Shown one piece after another: positions 20,143-30,589 of a DNA stretch of 64,000 nucleotides. The translations under genes and the position numbers were made by a program. Source of the stretch: Streptacidiphilus carbonis (GTDB lineage: Bacteria; Actinomycetota; Actinomycetes; Streptomycetales; Streptomycetaceae); contig NZ_BBPM01000002.1 in NCBI RefSeq assembly GCF_000787775.1, forward strand, positions 213,044 through 277,043. The letters are read 5' to 3'. Each line of letters starts with the position of its first letter. The first letter of the stretch is position 1. Under the pieces are notes generated by a model. It ran no database searches. It saw only the letters and a list, made by a program, of their open reading frames with translations, and had not been told where the DNA came from.

Positions 20143-21717
20143 TCAGGCCGAGTCGCCGAGGAGCGCGCCCTGGGAGGTGGTGAACTCCTTCTTGAACGAG
20201 GTGATGGCCTCGGTCAGGGAGGTGATCGTGCCGTCCTCGAGCTTGCTGGTCTCGACGATCGTGGTCAGGACGCCCTTGTGCTCGCGGCGCAGGAAGTCCA
20301 GGAACTCACGCTCGAACTTGCGGATGTCCTCGACCGGGACCTCGTCCAGCTGACCGGTGGTGCCGGCCCAGATGGAGACGACCTGCTCCTCGATCGGGAA
20401 CGGCTGGTACTGACCCTGCTTCAGCAGCTCGACCAGGCGGGAGCCGCGCTCCAGCTGGGCCTTGGACGCCGCGTCCAGGTCGGAACCGAAGGCGGCGAAC
20501 GCCTCCAGCTCGCGGTACTGGGCCAGGTCCAGACGCAGGCGTCCGGCGACCGACTTCATGGCCTTGATCTGGGCCGAGCCACCGACGCGGGAGACCGAGA
20601 TACCGACGTTCACGGCCGGGCGGATGCCGGCGTTGAACAGGTCGGACTCCAGGAAGCACTGGCCGTCGGTGATCGAGATCACGTTGGTGGGGATGTACGC
20701 CGAGACGTCGTTGGCCTTGGTCTCGATGATCGGCAGACCGGTCATCGAGCCCGCGCCCAGCTCGTCCGACAGCTTGGCGCAACGCTCCAGCAGACGGGAG
20801 TGCAGGTAGAAGACGTCACCCGGGTAGGCCTCGCGCCCCGGCGGGCGGCGCAGCAGCAGGGAGACGGCGCGGTAGGCCTCGGCCTGCTTCGACAGGTCGT
20901 CGAAGATGATGAGGACGTGCTTGCCGTCGTACATCCACTCCTGGCCGATGGCCGAACCGGTGTACGGGGCGAGGTACTTGAAGCCGGCCGGGTCGGACGC
21001 CGGGGCAGCCACGATGGTGGTGTACTCCAGCGCGCCCGCCTCCTCCAGCGCACCGCGCACGGAGGCGATGGTGGAGCCCTTCTGGCCGATGGCGACGTAG
21101 ATGCAGCGGACCTGCTTCTTCGGGTCGCCCGAGCGCCAGTTGTCGCGCTGGTTGATGATCGTGTCGATCGCCACCGCGGTCTTGCCGGTCTGGCGGTCGC
21201 CGATGATCAGCTGGCGCTGGCCGCGGCCGATCGGGGTCATCGCGTCGATGGCCTTGATGCCGGTCTGCATCGGCTCGTGCACCGACTTGCGGACCATGAC
21301 GCCGGGGGCCTGCAGCTCCAGGGCGCGGCGGCCGCTGGAGGCGATCTCGCCGAGGCCGTCGATCGGCTGGCCCAGCGGGTCCACGACGCGGCCGAGGTAG
21401 CCCTCGCCCACGGGGACCGAGAGGACCTCGCCGGTACGGCGGACCGTCTGGCCTTCCTCGATTGCGCTGAACTCGCCGAGGACGACGACACCGATCTCGC
21501 GGGTGTCGAGGTTCAGTGCGAGGCCGAGGGTACCGTCCTCGAACTTCAGCAGTTCGTTCGCCATGACCGAGGGCAGGCCCTCGACTCGGGCGATACCGTC
21601 AGCCGTGTAGACGACCGTGCCGACCTCTTCACGCGAGGCGGCGTCCGGCTGGTACGACTGGACGAAGTTGTCCAGCGCGTCCCGGATCTCCTCCGGCCGG
21701 ATCGTGAGCTCCGCCAT
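20143..21717 (-). CDS. atpA: ATP synthase alpha subunit
   Basis: 524 residues from the ATG at 21717 ([20 protein letters not shown]); the frame runs on to 21846 without conserved sequence. It contains the P-loop GDRQTGKT, the [11 protein letters not shown] region and the C-terminal helical domain. Alpha binds non-catalytic nucleotides and the delta/b stator. The start fits homologues, and the tail is typical for actinobacteria. Confidence 0.98.
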   Translation of the reverse strand: MAELTIRPEEIRDALDNFVQSYQPDAASREEVGTVVYTADGIARVEGLPSVMANELLKFEDGTLGLALNLDTREIGVVVLGEFSAIEEGQTVRRTGEVLSVPVGEGYLGRVVDPLGQPIDGLGEIASSGRRALELQAPGVMVRKSVHEPMQTGIKAIDAMTPIGRGQRQLIIGDRQTGKTAVAIDTIINQRDNWRSGDPKKQVRCIYVAIGQKGSTIASVRGALEEAGALEYTTIVAAPASDPAGFKYLAPYTGSAIGQEWMYDGKHVLIIFDDLSKQAEAYRAVSLLLRRPPGREAYPGDVFYLHSRLLERCAKLSDELGAGSMTGLPIIETKANDVSAYIPTNVISITDGQCFLESDLFNAGIRPAVNVGISVSRVGGSAQIKAMKSVAGRLRLDLAQYRELEAFAAFGSDLDAASKAQLERGSRLVELLKQGQYQPFPIEEQVVSIWAGTTGQLDEVPVEDIRKFEREFLDFLRREHKGVLTTIVETSKLEDGTITSLTEAITSFKKEFTTSQGALLGDSA

Positions 21718-21857
21718 CTGGGTTCCCTGCTCTCCTAGTTGCGATCCTCGGCCCGCCCGTGGAGGGCCGCAAGTATTCGACTCTCGGCCAGCTGTGTGGA
21801 CTGACCGCTTCTTACCGACCGAGGGTCGGATGCTGCATGGGCACAAGCCCGCTGTGC

Positions 21858-22673
21858 TTAACCCGCCAGGCCCTGCCGCGCGCCGTCGAGACGGCTCGCG
21901 ATGGTGCCTTCGATGATCTCGTCGCCGATCTGGATCCGAACGCCGCCGAGGACCGAGGGGTCCACGTCGATGTTCAGGTGCACCTGGCGTCCGACCATCC
22001 GCGCCAGCGAGGCGCCGAGGCGCTCCTTCTGGACGTCGGACAGCGGCACGGCCGCGGTGACCAGGGCGACCACGCGCTCCCGCCGACTGGCAGCGAGCCG
22101 GGAGTACTCCTCCAGGCCGCCTTCCAGGCTACGTCCACGCGGCTGGCTGACCAGAGCGCCGACCAGCTGCACGGTCTCGGCCTTGGCCTTGCCGTCCAGC
22201 AGCCGCTTGACCAGTCCCGTCTTGGCGGGCCCGTCCACGGCGCTGTCGGTGAGCGCGGCACGCAGCTCGGGGCTGCTCGCGACGACCCGGCCGAACCGGA
22301 ACAGCTCGTCCTCGACCTCGTCCAGCGCGCCGGCCTTGTCGGCGGCGATGATCTCGGTGAAGGCGGCCAGCTGCTCGATGCCGTCGACCAGGTCCCGTGA
22401 GGAGGCCCAGCGCGACCGCACCATGCCGGAGACCAGGTCGAGCGTCTCCGCACCGACCTTGCCGCCGAGCAGCGCGGTGACCAGGTCGGCCTTGCGCTGA
22501 CCGGAGGTCGCCGGGTCGGTCAGGGTCCGGCGCAGCCCGACCTCGCGGTCCAGCAGCCCGGTCACGGCCAGCAGGTCCGCACCGAGCGCCTTCAGGTCGA
22601 CCGACGCGCTGTCGGTCAGGGCCTCCAGGCGCTCACGGGCTGCGGCGTTCGACTGACGCGTGGCGTTGCTCAC
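21858..22673 (-). CDS. atpH: ATP synthase delta subunit
   Basis: 271 residues, the longer delta form found in actinobacteria. It begins with a GTG at 22673 overlapping the atpF TGA by 4 bp, so it is translationally coupled. The helical N-terminal domain and the C-terminal region with [17 protein letters not shown]-type sequence are present. It links the b stalk to the top of alpha3beta3. Confidence 0.96.
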   Translation of the reverse strand: MSNATRQSNAAARERLEALTDSASVDLKALGADLLAVTGLLDREVGLRRTLTDPATSGQRKADLVTALLGGKVGAETLDLVSGMVRSRWASSRDLVDGIEQLAAFTEIIAADKAGALDEVEDELFRFGRVVASSPELRAALTDSAVDGPAKTGLVKRLLDGKAKAETVQLVGALVSQPRGRSLEGGLEEYSRLAASRRERVVALVTAAVPLSDVQKERLGASLARMVGRQVHLNIDVDPSVLGGVRIQIGDEIIEGTIASRLDGARQGLAG

Positions 22674-23218
22674 TTGGCACCCGCAGACTCACTGGCCTTC
22701 GCATCGAGCTCGTCGAGGAAGCGGTCGATGATACGGCTCTGCCGTGCGGAGTCCTCCAGGGACTCGCCGACGACCCGGCCGGCCAGGTCGGTCGCGATGC
22801 GGCCGACGTCCTGGCGCAGTGCCGTCGTCACCTGGCGGCGGTCCGCGTCGATCTGGGCGTGACCGGCGGTGATGATGGCCTCGCGCTGGCGCTGGCCCTC
22901 TTCCTTCATCTCCGCGATGATCACAGCACCCTGCTCACGGGCGTGCTCGGTGATCCGAGCGGCCTCGTGACGGGCCTCCGCGAGCTGGGCCTTGTACTCC
23001 TCCAGCGTGCGGTTGGCCTCCGCCTGCGCCTTCTCCGCCCGCTCCAGGCCACCCTCGATCGCGTCGTGCCGCTCGTCCAGAGTCTTCTGGATGTTGGGCA
23101 GAAGCTTCTTGCCGAGGACGCCGAAGACGATGAAGAAGCAGAGCAGGCCGATGATCAGTTCCGCGGTGTCGGGGATCAGCGGGTTCTGCGCCGCCCCCTC
23201 CGCCATGAACTTCAGCAT
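22670..23218 (-). CDS. atpF: ATP synthase b subunit
   Basis: 182 residues. A single membrane helix near residues 20-38 (LIIGLLCFFIVFGVLGKKL) is followed by a long charged coiled coil for the peripheral stalk. Two possible ATG starts lie four codons apart (MLKFM); the first is used here. It overlaps atpH by 4 bp and follows atpE by 40 bp. Confidence 0.96.
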   Translation of the reverse strand: MLKFMAEGAAQNPLIPDTAELIIGLLCFFIVFGVLGKKLLPNIQKTLDERHDAIEGGLERAEKAQAEANRTLEEYKAQLAEARHEAARITEHAREQGAVIIAEMKEEGQRQREAIITAGHAQIDADRRQVTTALRQDVGRIATDLAGRVVGESLEDSARQSRIIDRFLDELDAKASESAGAK

Positions 23219-23258
23219 GTCTGAACCTTTCGTCGAGTGTGGCTACTGGCTGGTCGGC

Positions 23259-24385
<1,127 letters not shown>

Positions 24386-24600
24386 CCGTGACTCCTTCGT
24401 CGTGACGCATAAGAACTGCAACCTTGTGTGTCGGCGCGGCCTTCATGGCCACGGGTCGGCACGGGGACGTGGGGTTGGTGGTGCGGTCGACTCGGGATCC
24501 GAGGACCGGGCACCGCCGGGATCTGCACCGTTGCTACAGCTGCCGACCGGATGCGATTCCGGACGATAGCAGATCGGGATGAAGCGTCTTTAGCCCGCCC

Positions 24601-25035
24601 TTATGCCCCATCTCGGGACTTCGCCTTCACCGGGACCGAGGGCTCCGGGTCGACGTAGAGCGTTTTGGACCTCACCGTGTGCAGGACCTGGCCGCCGACC
24701 CAGGCGAGTGCGGTGACCAGCAGGGTGACGGCGAAGGCCTTGCCGTTGAACAGGGTGGTGTGCTTGAAGACCACGATGAAGACCCCGACCAGCAGGATCT
24801 GCACCGCGTAGACCAGCAGGCCGGCCGACATGACCAACTGCGGCTTGTCCTGGGTGATCCGCATCAGGGCCCAGAAGCCCGCTCCGAAGAAGACCAGGAC
24901 CACAGCCAGGCCTACGAGTGCGCCGATCAGACCCTTCTCGCCGGCGAGGACGGTACTGAGCACAGCGGCGACAACCCACACGGGAGCGGCCAGTACGGCC
25001 GATCCACGCAGGATCTTGGCGTCGTTGGACAGCAT
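24601..25035 (-). CDS. atpI: AtpI-type small membrane protein
   Basis: 144 residues from the ATG at 25035 (MLSNDAKILRGSA) with a ggag RBS; the frame extends to 25104. Four predicted membrane helices are seen. It sits at the head of the atp cluster where AtpI is expected, although sequence conservation in this family is low. AtpI helps c-ring assembly or magnesium supply in some bacteria. The identification is mostly by position and topology. Confidence 0.85.
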   Translation of the reverse strand: MLSNDAKILRGSAVLAAPVWVVAAVLSTVLAGEKGLIGALVGLAVVLVFFGAGFWALMRITQDKPQLVMSAGLLVYAVQILLVGVFIVVFKHTTLFNGKAFAVTLLVTALAWVGGQVLHTVRSKTLYVDPEPSVPVKAKSRDGA

Positions 25036-25171
25036 CGTCTTCAACTCCGGCGCAATGAAAGGGAAAGGGCGATCAAGGAAGGCGGAGACCGAGCACTGGA
25101 TCACAGACCCGCGAGGCGGGTCGCGACCGAACGACCTTCTCCCATAAGGTCCTTCGGCTCTTCTCCTGATG

Positions 25172-25188
25172 TCGTGAACGGTATCACA
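25172..25188 (-). promoter_or_regulatory. Possible Crp-like dyad upstream of atpI
   Basis: The + strand reads gtgaacggtatcac within the 218-bp upstream region of the atp cluster. It has the GTG-N8-CAC spacing of Crp-family sites but departs from the best Streptomyces consensus at one position. The call is weak. Confidence 0.25.
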
Positions 25189-25253
25189 AGCTATTTGGTG
25201 AGGTCTTTACCCTAGAGCTGTGCTCCGTGCCACATCTGCCTCACCCGTAGGGA

Positions 25254-26597
25254 CTAACGTCCGTTTCGTCCGGATGCGCCCGAATGACGTCCGGCGGCGT
25301 GCGCCCCTGTGCCGATCTTGCGAAGCAGCTCTTCGTCCTCGTGGGACAGGGAATCGGCGGCGGCGTCGGCCGGCCCTCCGACCGCCCCGGTAAGAACTTC
25401 CCTTACCTTTGCCTCGTCCTCCGCCGCATGGCGGTAGCGCGGCGGGAGGAAGCGCTCCGCCATCCGGGGAGCGCGCGGCTTGAAGCGGGGCATCAGCAGC
25501 ACGACGATCCCCAGCAGGCAGGCCGCCATGGCGATCTCGGCCAGCAGCAGCGGCGTCCGGTTCACCGAGAAGGCCACCGTGCCGAAGGCGAACAGCCCGG
25601 CCCAGAAGTACATGATCAGCACGGCCCGGGTGTGCGAGTGCCCGATGTCCAGCAGTCGGTGGTGCAGATGCTGCCGGTCGGCGGCGAACGGCGACTTGCC
25701 GGCCCAGGTGCGGCGGACCACCGCGAGCACCAGATCGGCCAGCGGGATCGCGATCACCGTCAGCGGCAGCAGCAGCGGGATGTAGATGGGCACCATGCTG
25801 TGCACGGCCTGGGTCTGCGAGCTGTAGGTCTTGTCCGTCATCAGCGCCGCCGGGTCCACCCTGCCGGTCAGCGAGATCATCGACACCGACAGCAGCAGGC
25901 CCAGCAGCAGCGCGCCGGAGTCGCCCATGAAGATCCGCGCCGGGTGCAGGTTGTGCGGCAGGAAGCCCAGGCACATCCCGACCAGGATCGCGCTGAACAG
26001 CGTGGCCGGCAGCGCGTCCGCGATCCCGTAGCCGTAGGACAGCCGGTACGAGTAGACGAAGAAGGCCAGCGCCGCGATGCAGACCATGCCGGCCGCCAGC
26101 CCGTCCAGGCCGTCGATGAAGTTCACCGCGTTGACACTGATCACCACCAGCGCCACCGCCAGCACGGTGCCCAGCGTCTGCGGCGGGATCCAGGTGCCCA
26201 CGCCGGGGATCGGCAGCCAGAGCACGGTGACGCCCTGGTAGACCATCACGCCCGCGGCGACCATCTGGCCGCCGAGCTTCACCAGCGCGTCCACGCCCCA
26301 CTTGTCGTCCAGCACCCCGATGATCCACATGATCGCGGCACCGGACAGCAGCGCACGCACGTCGCTGCTGCCGCTGAAGATGCTGGACAGGGTGGTGAGG
26401 TGGGAGGCGACCAGCAGCCCCGCGCACAGGCCGCCGAACATGGCGATGCCGCCGAGCCTCGGCGTCGGCTCCTTGTGCACGTCCCGGTCGCGGATCTCCG
26501 GCATCGCTCCGGCGATGATCGCGAACTTCCGCACCGGGCCGGTGAGCAGATAGGTGACCGCGGTGGCGACGCACAGCGTCAGCAGGAACTCACGCAC
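25254..26597 (-). CDS. WecA/TagO-like undecaprenyl-phosphate sugar-1-phosphate transferase
   Basis: 447 residues from a GTG at 26597 with a ggaggg RBS (VREFLLTLCVATAVTYLLTG); the longer frame to 26678 starts in non-conserved sequence. It has about ten or eleven membrane helices. Polyprenyl-phosphate transferase motifs are DVHKEPTPRLGG, the catalytic Asp pair in GVLDDKW, NAVNFIDGLDGLA and the HLHHRLLDIGHSH loop. It starts lipid-linked glycopolymer (teichoic acid or arabinogalactan-like) synthesis. The disordered C-terminus of about 70 residues is longer than in homologues I recall. It lies upstream of atpI, its usual Streptomyces position. Confidence 0.93.
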   Translation of the reverse strand: MREFLLTLCVATAVTYLLTGPVRKFAIIAGAMPEIRDRDVHKEPTPRLGGIAMFGGLCAGLLVASHLTTLSSIFSGSSDVRALLSGAAIMWIIGVLDDKWGVDALVKLGGQMVAAGVMVYQGVTVLWLPIPGVGTWIPPQTLGTVLAVALVVISVNAVNFIDGLDGLAAGMVCIAALAFFVYSYRLSYGYGIADALPATLFSAILVGMCLGFLPHNLHPARIFMGDSGALLLGLLLSVSMISLTGRVDPAALMTDKTYSSQTQAVHSMVPIYIPLLLPLTVIAIPLADLVLAVVRRTWAGKSPFAADRQHLHHRLLDIGHSHTRAVLIMYFWAGLFAFGTVAFSVNRTPLLLAEIAMAACLLGIVVLLMPRFKPRAPRMAERFLPPRYRHAAEDEAKVREVLTGAVGGPADAAADSLSHEDEELLRKIGTGAHAAGRHSGASGRNGR

Positions 26598-26749
26598 CAG
26601 CGCCCTCCAGAATTGCGGTCGGCACCCCCGTGACAACGGCTGAGCATAGCGGCCGAGTCTGGTGGTTTGGGTGTGCATGATGGAGCGTCACAGCGCACCA
26701 CCTTATTGATGGGGACGCCCGCAACCATCATTGCGGTTTTGTCTACAGA

Positions 26750-28018
26750 TCAATTCACTGATGATTCACGGACCGCGGCGTCGACCGGATAGCGCTGTGC
26801 GAGTCCGCGTACCCGCTCCGCCACCTCCTCAGCGCCGTCAGCGCCCCTCGCGCCTTTTGCCCCTTTCGCGTCCGCCGGCCGCAGCACCCGGCCCAGCAGC
26901 TCGGCCAGCTCGGTCATCTGCTCGGGCCCCATCCCCCTGGTGGTCACCGCGGCGGTCCCCAGCCGGATCCCGCAGGCCTCGGCCGGCGGCACCTCGTGGA
27001 ACGGCACCGCGCACCGCCCGATCAGCAGCCCCACCGCCTCGCAGCGGCGCTCGGCCTCCCGTCCGCTCAGCCCCAGGCCCCTGGCGTCGGCGGTGACCAG
27101 GTGGGTGTCGGTGCCCCCGGTCAGCAGCCGCAGCCCGGACGCGGCCAGCCCCTCGCCCAGGGCCCGGGCGTTGGCCACCGTCCGGGCCGTGTAGTCCGCG
27201 AACTCGGGCTCCGCCGCCCGGCCGAGCACCAGCGCCTTGGCCGCGATCTGGTTCATCGCCGGACCGCCCTGGGTGAACGGGAACACCGCCCGGTCCACCC
27301 GCTCGGCCAGCTCGTCCCGGCACAGCAGCAGCCCGCCCCTGGGCCCGCCGAGCACCTTGTGGGTCACCCCGCAGACCACGTCGGCACAGGGGACCGGCGA
27401 TGTGATGGCACCGCCCGCGACCAGGCCGATGGTCTGCGCGGCGGCGGCCACCAGGTAGGCGCCGACCTCGTCCGCGATGGCCCGGAAGGCCGGCCAGTCC
27501 ACGTCCCGCGGATAGGAGATCGACCCCGCCACGATCGCCTTCGGCCGTACCGCCCTGGCCAGGTCGCGGACCTGGTCCAGGTCGATCAGGCCGTCGTCCT
27601 CGCGCACCCCGTACCCGGAGAAGTCGAACCACCGCCCGGAGAAGTTGGCCGCGGAGCCGTTCGACAGGTGCCCGCCGTGCGCCAGCGACATCGCCAGCAC
27701 CGCGTCGCCGGGCCGCAGCAGCGCCGCATAGGCGGCGAGCACGGCCCCGGTGCCCGAGAGCGGCTGGACATTGGCGTGTTCGGCGCCGAACAGCGCCTTG
27801 GCCCGCTCGACGGCCAGGGTCTCCACGGCGTCGGCCTGCTCGCAGCCGGTGTGGTGGCGCCGACCCGGATACCCCTCGGCGTACTTGTCCGCGAAGACCG
27901 AGCCCAGCAGCTCGCGGACCTCGGGAGCGGAGTGGTTCTCCCCCGCCAGCAGTCCGATCTGATCCGCGCGCCTGGTCCGCTCGGCCGCAAGGATGGCCGC
28001 TAGGGCGGGATCGGACAT
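26750..28018 (-). CDS. Serine hydroxymethyltransferase-like PLP enzyme (diverged)
   Basis: 422 residues from the ATG at 28018 with a ggag RBS. The SHMT fold is clear: YAEGYPGRRHHTGCEQAD, PLSGTGA and the PLP lysine Lys221 in THKVLGGPRGG. Yet two usual cofactor-site residues are altered. The Asp that holds the PLP ring nitrogen and the stacked His (motif VDMAHxAGLV) are replaced, giving AAAAQTIGLV at residues 191-200, that is Ala192 and Gln195. SENxxS is also changed to AGENHS. It may be a serine/threonine aldolase-like paralogue or a poor SHMT. A main glyA presumably lies elsewhere. Confidence 0.85.
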   Translation of the reverse strand: MSDPALAAILAAERTRRADQIGLLAGENHSAPEVRELLGSVFADKYAEGYPGRRHHTGCEQADAVETLAVERAKALFGAEHANVQPLSGTGAVLAAYAALLRPGDAVLAMSLAHGGHLSNGSAANFSGRWFDFSGYGVREDDGLIDLDQVRDLARAVRPKAIVAGSISYPRDVDWPAFRAIADEVGAYLVAAAAQTIGLVAGGAITSPVPCADVVCGVTHKVLGGPRGGLLLCRDELAERVDRAVFPFTQGGPAMNQIAAKALVLGRAAEPEFADYTARTVANARALGEGLAASGLRLLTGGTDTHLVTADARGLGLSGREAERRCEAVGLLIGRCAVPFHEVPPAEACGIRLGTAAVTTRGMGPEQMTELAELLGRVLRPADAKGAKGARGADGAEEVAERVRGLAQRYPVDAAVRESSVN

Positions 28019-28129
28019 GGCTGCACACTCCCTCAACGGTGCGAACAGTCTCACTGTAGGGCGGGGTGCGCGGTTGCGCCCTCGGGACTGCGCCGCGCCG
28101 GTGCGCTGCGGAATCGTTCCGGCAGCCGG

Positions 28130-28888
28130 TCAGACGGTCACCCGGGCCACGCCGGTCAGGGCCGTCACGATCGGGTCCAGGGCGTCGAAGATCTCCTCGC
28201 CGCAGTTGCGGAACATCCCCAGCGGCGCGCCGTAGGGGTCGTCCACCTCGTCCGCCTCCGGGGTCGCCGCCAGCAGCCAGCCGCGCAGCGCGGCCGCGGC
28301 GCGGACCAGCACCCTGGCCCGCTCCGCCACCTCGGCCGGGGACTCGGCGGCCTCCGGCAGGGTGGCCGGGTCTATCGCCTTCACCAGCCGGGTGAACTCC
28401 TTGAGGGTGAAGGTGCGCAGCCCGGCCGCGTGCCCCATGGAGATGACCTGGGCCCGGTGGTCCCGGGTGGCGGTCAGCACCAGGTCGGCGCCGATCACAT
28501 GCTCGTCCAGCAGCTCCCGGCCGACGAAGCCGCCGGTGTCGGCGCCGTACTCGACCAGCACCTCGGCCGCGTTGGACTCCATCGGCGCGCCCTCGTGGCC
28601 CCAGGTTCCGGCGCTCTCCACCAGGATGTCGCCGGCCCGGGCGCCGAGCCGGTCGGTCAGCTCGTGCCGGGTCAGCCGCTCGGCGATCGGCGAGCGGCAG
28701 ACATTGCCGGTGCAGACATAGAGGATCTTGAAGGCCCCGTGCCGGGGCTCCGCGCCGCCGTAGTAGGGCCGCGGCACCGGTCGCCCCGACCGGGCGCCCA
28801 AGGGCATGCCGACACGCACCGCGGTCCCCCGCAGGGACCCGGCGCCGACCTGGTCGGCCCTGGAGTCGGCCGATCGGACATCGGTCAA
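28130..28888 (-). CDS. Low-molecular-weight protein-tyrosine phosphatase
   Basis: 252 residues. The P-loop CTGNVCRSP has the nucleophile Cys59 and Arg65. The general acid is in VDDPYGAP near the C-terminus. The N-terminal extension of about 50 disordered residues is unusual for this 150-residue family. A TTG at 28888 overlaps the Sua5 stop (TTGA) and has a ggagg RBS seven bases upstream, so I prefer it to the ATG at 28807. It may act on tyrosine kinases of polysaccharide export. The gene is coupled to the Sua5 gene. Confidence 0.88.
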   Translation of the reverse strand: MTDVRSADSRADQVGAGSLRGTAVRVGMPLGARSGRPVPRPYYGGAEPRHGAFKILYVCTGNVCRSPIAERLTRHELTDRLGARAGDILVESAGTWGHEGAPMESNAAEVLVEYGADTGGFVGRELLDEHVIGADLVLTATRDHRAQVISMGHAAGLRTFTLKEFTRLVKAIDPATLPEAAESPAEVAERARVLVRAAAALRGWLLAATPEADEVDDPYGAPLGMFRNCGEEIFDALDPIVTALTGVARVTV

Positions 28889-29532
28889 CTGCCGGCCTCC
28901 AGGTCCGGTACCACCTCGCGGAGCTGGGCCGCGGAGATCGCGCCCTCCCGCAGCAGTACCGGGGTCTTCCCGGTGACGTCGACGATCGAGGACGCGACGG
29001 CGTGGTCGGCCGGCCCGCCGTCCAGGTAGATCGAGACGCTGTCGCCGAGCTGGCGCTGCGCCTCGTCGCAGTCGGCCGGCGGGGTGCCGCCGGTCAGGTT
29101 GGCGCTGGAGACGGCCAGCGGTCCGGTGGTGTTGAGCAGCTCGATGGCCACCGGGTGCAGCGGCATCCGCACCGCGACGCTGCCCCTGGTGTCGCCCAGG
29201 TCCCAGCGCAGCGAGGGCTGGTGCCGGGTGACGATGGTCAGCCCGCCCGGCCAGAAGGCGTCCACCAGCTCCCAGGCCGACTCGGAGAAGTCGCTGACCA
29301 GGCCGTGCAGCGTGGTCGGCGAGCCGACCAGCACGGGGGTGGGCATATTGCGGCCGCGGCCCTTGGCGGCCAGCAGGTCGGCGACGGCCTCCGGCTTGAA
29401 GGCGTCCGCGCCGATGCCGTACAGGGTGTCCGTGGGAAGCACGACCAGCTCACCGCGCCTGATCGCGGACGCGGCCTCACGCAGACCGGCGGCGCGGTCG
29501 CTCGGATCGGCACAGTCGTAGCGGCGGCTCAT
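28885..29532 (-). CDS. L-threonylcarbamoyladenylate synthase (Sua5/YwlC/TsaC family)
   Basis: 215 residues, a single YrdC-type domain without the Sua5 C-terminal extension. Conserved motifs are VLPTDTLYGIGADAF, KGRGRNMPTPVLV, WPGGLTIV and SSANLTGG. It makes threonylcarbamoyl-AMP for the t6A37 modification of ANN-decoding tRNAs. It follows prmC by 67 bp, the conserved prfA-prmC-sua5 order. Confidence 0.95.
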   Translation of the reverse strand: MSRRYDCADPSDRAAGLREAASAIRRGELVVLPTDTLYGIGADAFKPEAVADLLAAKGRGRNMPTPVLVGSPTTLHGLVSDFSESAWELVDAFWPGGLTIVTRHQPSLRWDLGDTRGSVAVRMPLHPVAIELLNTTGPLAVSSANLTGGTPPADCDEAQRQLGDSVSIYLDGGPADHAVASSIVDVTGKTPVLLREGAISAAQLREVVPDLEAGS

Positions 29533-29599
29533 CGGTGCAGGCCCCTTCCCTGGGACGGTGAAGACGTGGCTTTGGCGGTAGCAGTCGTGGTGGAAGTGG

Positions 29600-30466
29600 T
29601 CACAGGGCGGCCCTGCGCGCGGTGGCGAAACGGGGGCGGTTGTTGAGGTCGCGGTGGTCCGCCGCGTCCGTCCAGCCGGACTCCTCGCGGAAGATCCACG
29701 GCACCAGACCGCCCTGGGTGTCGGCGTGCTCGATCACCACGACGCCCCCGGGCCGCAGCAGCCGGGCCGCGACCTTCTCGATGCCCCTGATGGTGTCCAG
29801 GCCGTCCTCGCCGGAGAACAGCGCCAGCTGCGGGTCGTGGTCGCGGGCCTCGGGCGCCACGTACTCCCACTCGGTCAGCGGGATGTAGGGCGGATTGCTG
29901 ATCACCAGGTCGAAGCGGCCGTGCAGCTCGGACTGGTCCTCGAAGGCCCGGGTGGCGTCGCCCCGTACCAGGCTGATCCGGGCCGCGTCCGGGCTGGCGT
30001 CGACATTGCGGCGGGCCCAGGCGTAGGCCTCGTCCGACAGCTCGACGGCGTGCACCCTGCTCCGCGGCACCTCCTGGGCCAGTGCCAGCGCGATGGCCCC
30101 CGAGCCCGTGCACAGGTCGACCACCAGCGGCTCGGCCACGTCCATCGAGCGCAGCGCGTCTATGGCCCACCCGACCACCGACTCGGTCTCCGGCCTGGGC
30201 ACGAAGACGCCCGGCCCGACCTGCAGCTCCAGATACCGGAAGAAGGCCCGGCCGGTGATGTGCTGCAGCGGCTCGCGCGCCTCGCGCCGGGAGATGACCT
30301 CCCAGTAGCGGGCGTCGAAGTCGCCGTCGGCGACGGTGTGCAGTTCCCCGCGTTTGACCTCGTGGACGTACGCGGCCAGCTCCTCGGCGTCGAACCGCGG
30401 CGAGGGCACGCCCGCGGCGGCCAATCGCTGGGTGGCCTGGGCCACCTCGGCGAGCAGCAGGTTCAC
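29600..30466 (-). CDS. prmC: Peptide chain release factor N5-glutamine methyltransferase
   Basis: 288 residues from a GTG at 30466 with aggaggag RBS. The N-terminal helical domain is followed by a SAM-binding VDLCTGSGAIALALA and the catalytic NPPY (191-194). PrmC methylates the Gln of the GGQ motif in release factors, and its substrate gene prfA lies directly upstream. The start codon overlaps the stop of a 29-codon ORF, suggesting coupling. Confidence 0.96.
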   Translation of the reverse strand: MNLLLAEVAQATQRLAAAGVPSPRFDAEELAAYVHEVKRGELHTVADGDFDARYWEVISRREAREPLQHITGRAFFRYLELQVGPGVFVPRPETESVVGWAIDALRSMDVAEPLVVDLCTGSGAIALALAQEVPRSRVHAVELSDEAYAWARRNVDASPDAARISLVRGDATRAFEDQSELHGRFDLVISNPPYIPLTEWEYVAPEARDHDPQLALFSGEDGLDTIRGIEKVAARLLRPGGVVVIEHADTQGGLVPWIFREESGWTDAADHRDLNNRPRFATARRAAL

Positions 30467-30552
30467 CGGCTCCTCCTCGAAGAGTCCATGGAGCCGGCCC
30501 CCGCCACCGTGCGTGCGGGTTCGGGGGGTCGCTCCCCGAAATGCTGGAGCAC
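30463..30552 (-). CDS. Possible 29-residue peptide coupled to prmC
   Basis: A GTG at 30552 has an aggaggag RBS and opens a 29-codon frame (starts VLQHFGERPPEP). Its TGA overlaps the prmC GTG by four bases. The RBS-start sequence is a 14-bp direct copy of the one in front of prmC (30464-30477 and 30550-30563). It contains a palindrome of the kind seen in murA. It may be a translated leader or only repeat-derived spacer; the coding claim is tentative. Confidence 0.4.
   Translation of the reverse strand: MLQHFGERPPEPARTVAGAGSMDSSRRSR
30518..30550. repeat. Palindromic repeat between prfA and prmC
   Basis: It reads ggttcggggggtcgctcccc then gaaatgctggagc, related to the murA insertion repeat at 15523. 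The ttcgggg/ccccgaa arms can form a hairpin. Confidence 0.55.
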
Positions 30553-30589
30553 CGGCTCCTCCTGTCAGGGGAAGGGAGATGGGGCGGGG

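Noticed and set aside
26719-26740. ccgcaa/ttgcgg hairpin with TTTT downstream of the WecA-like gene region
   Set aside because: Only six bp and on the plus strand, where no gene is transcribed.
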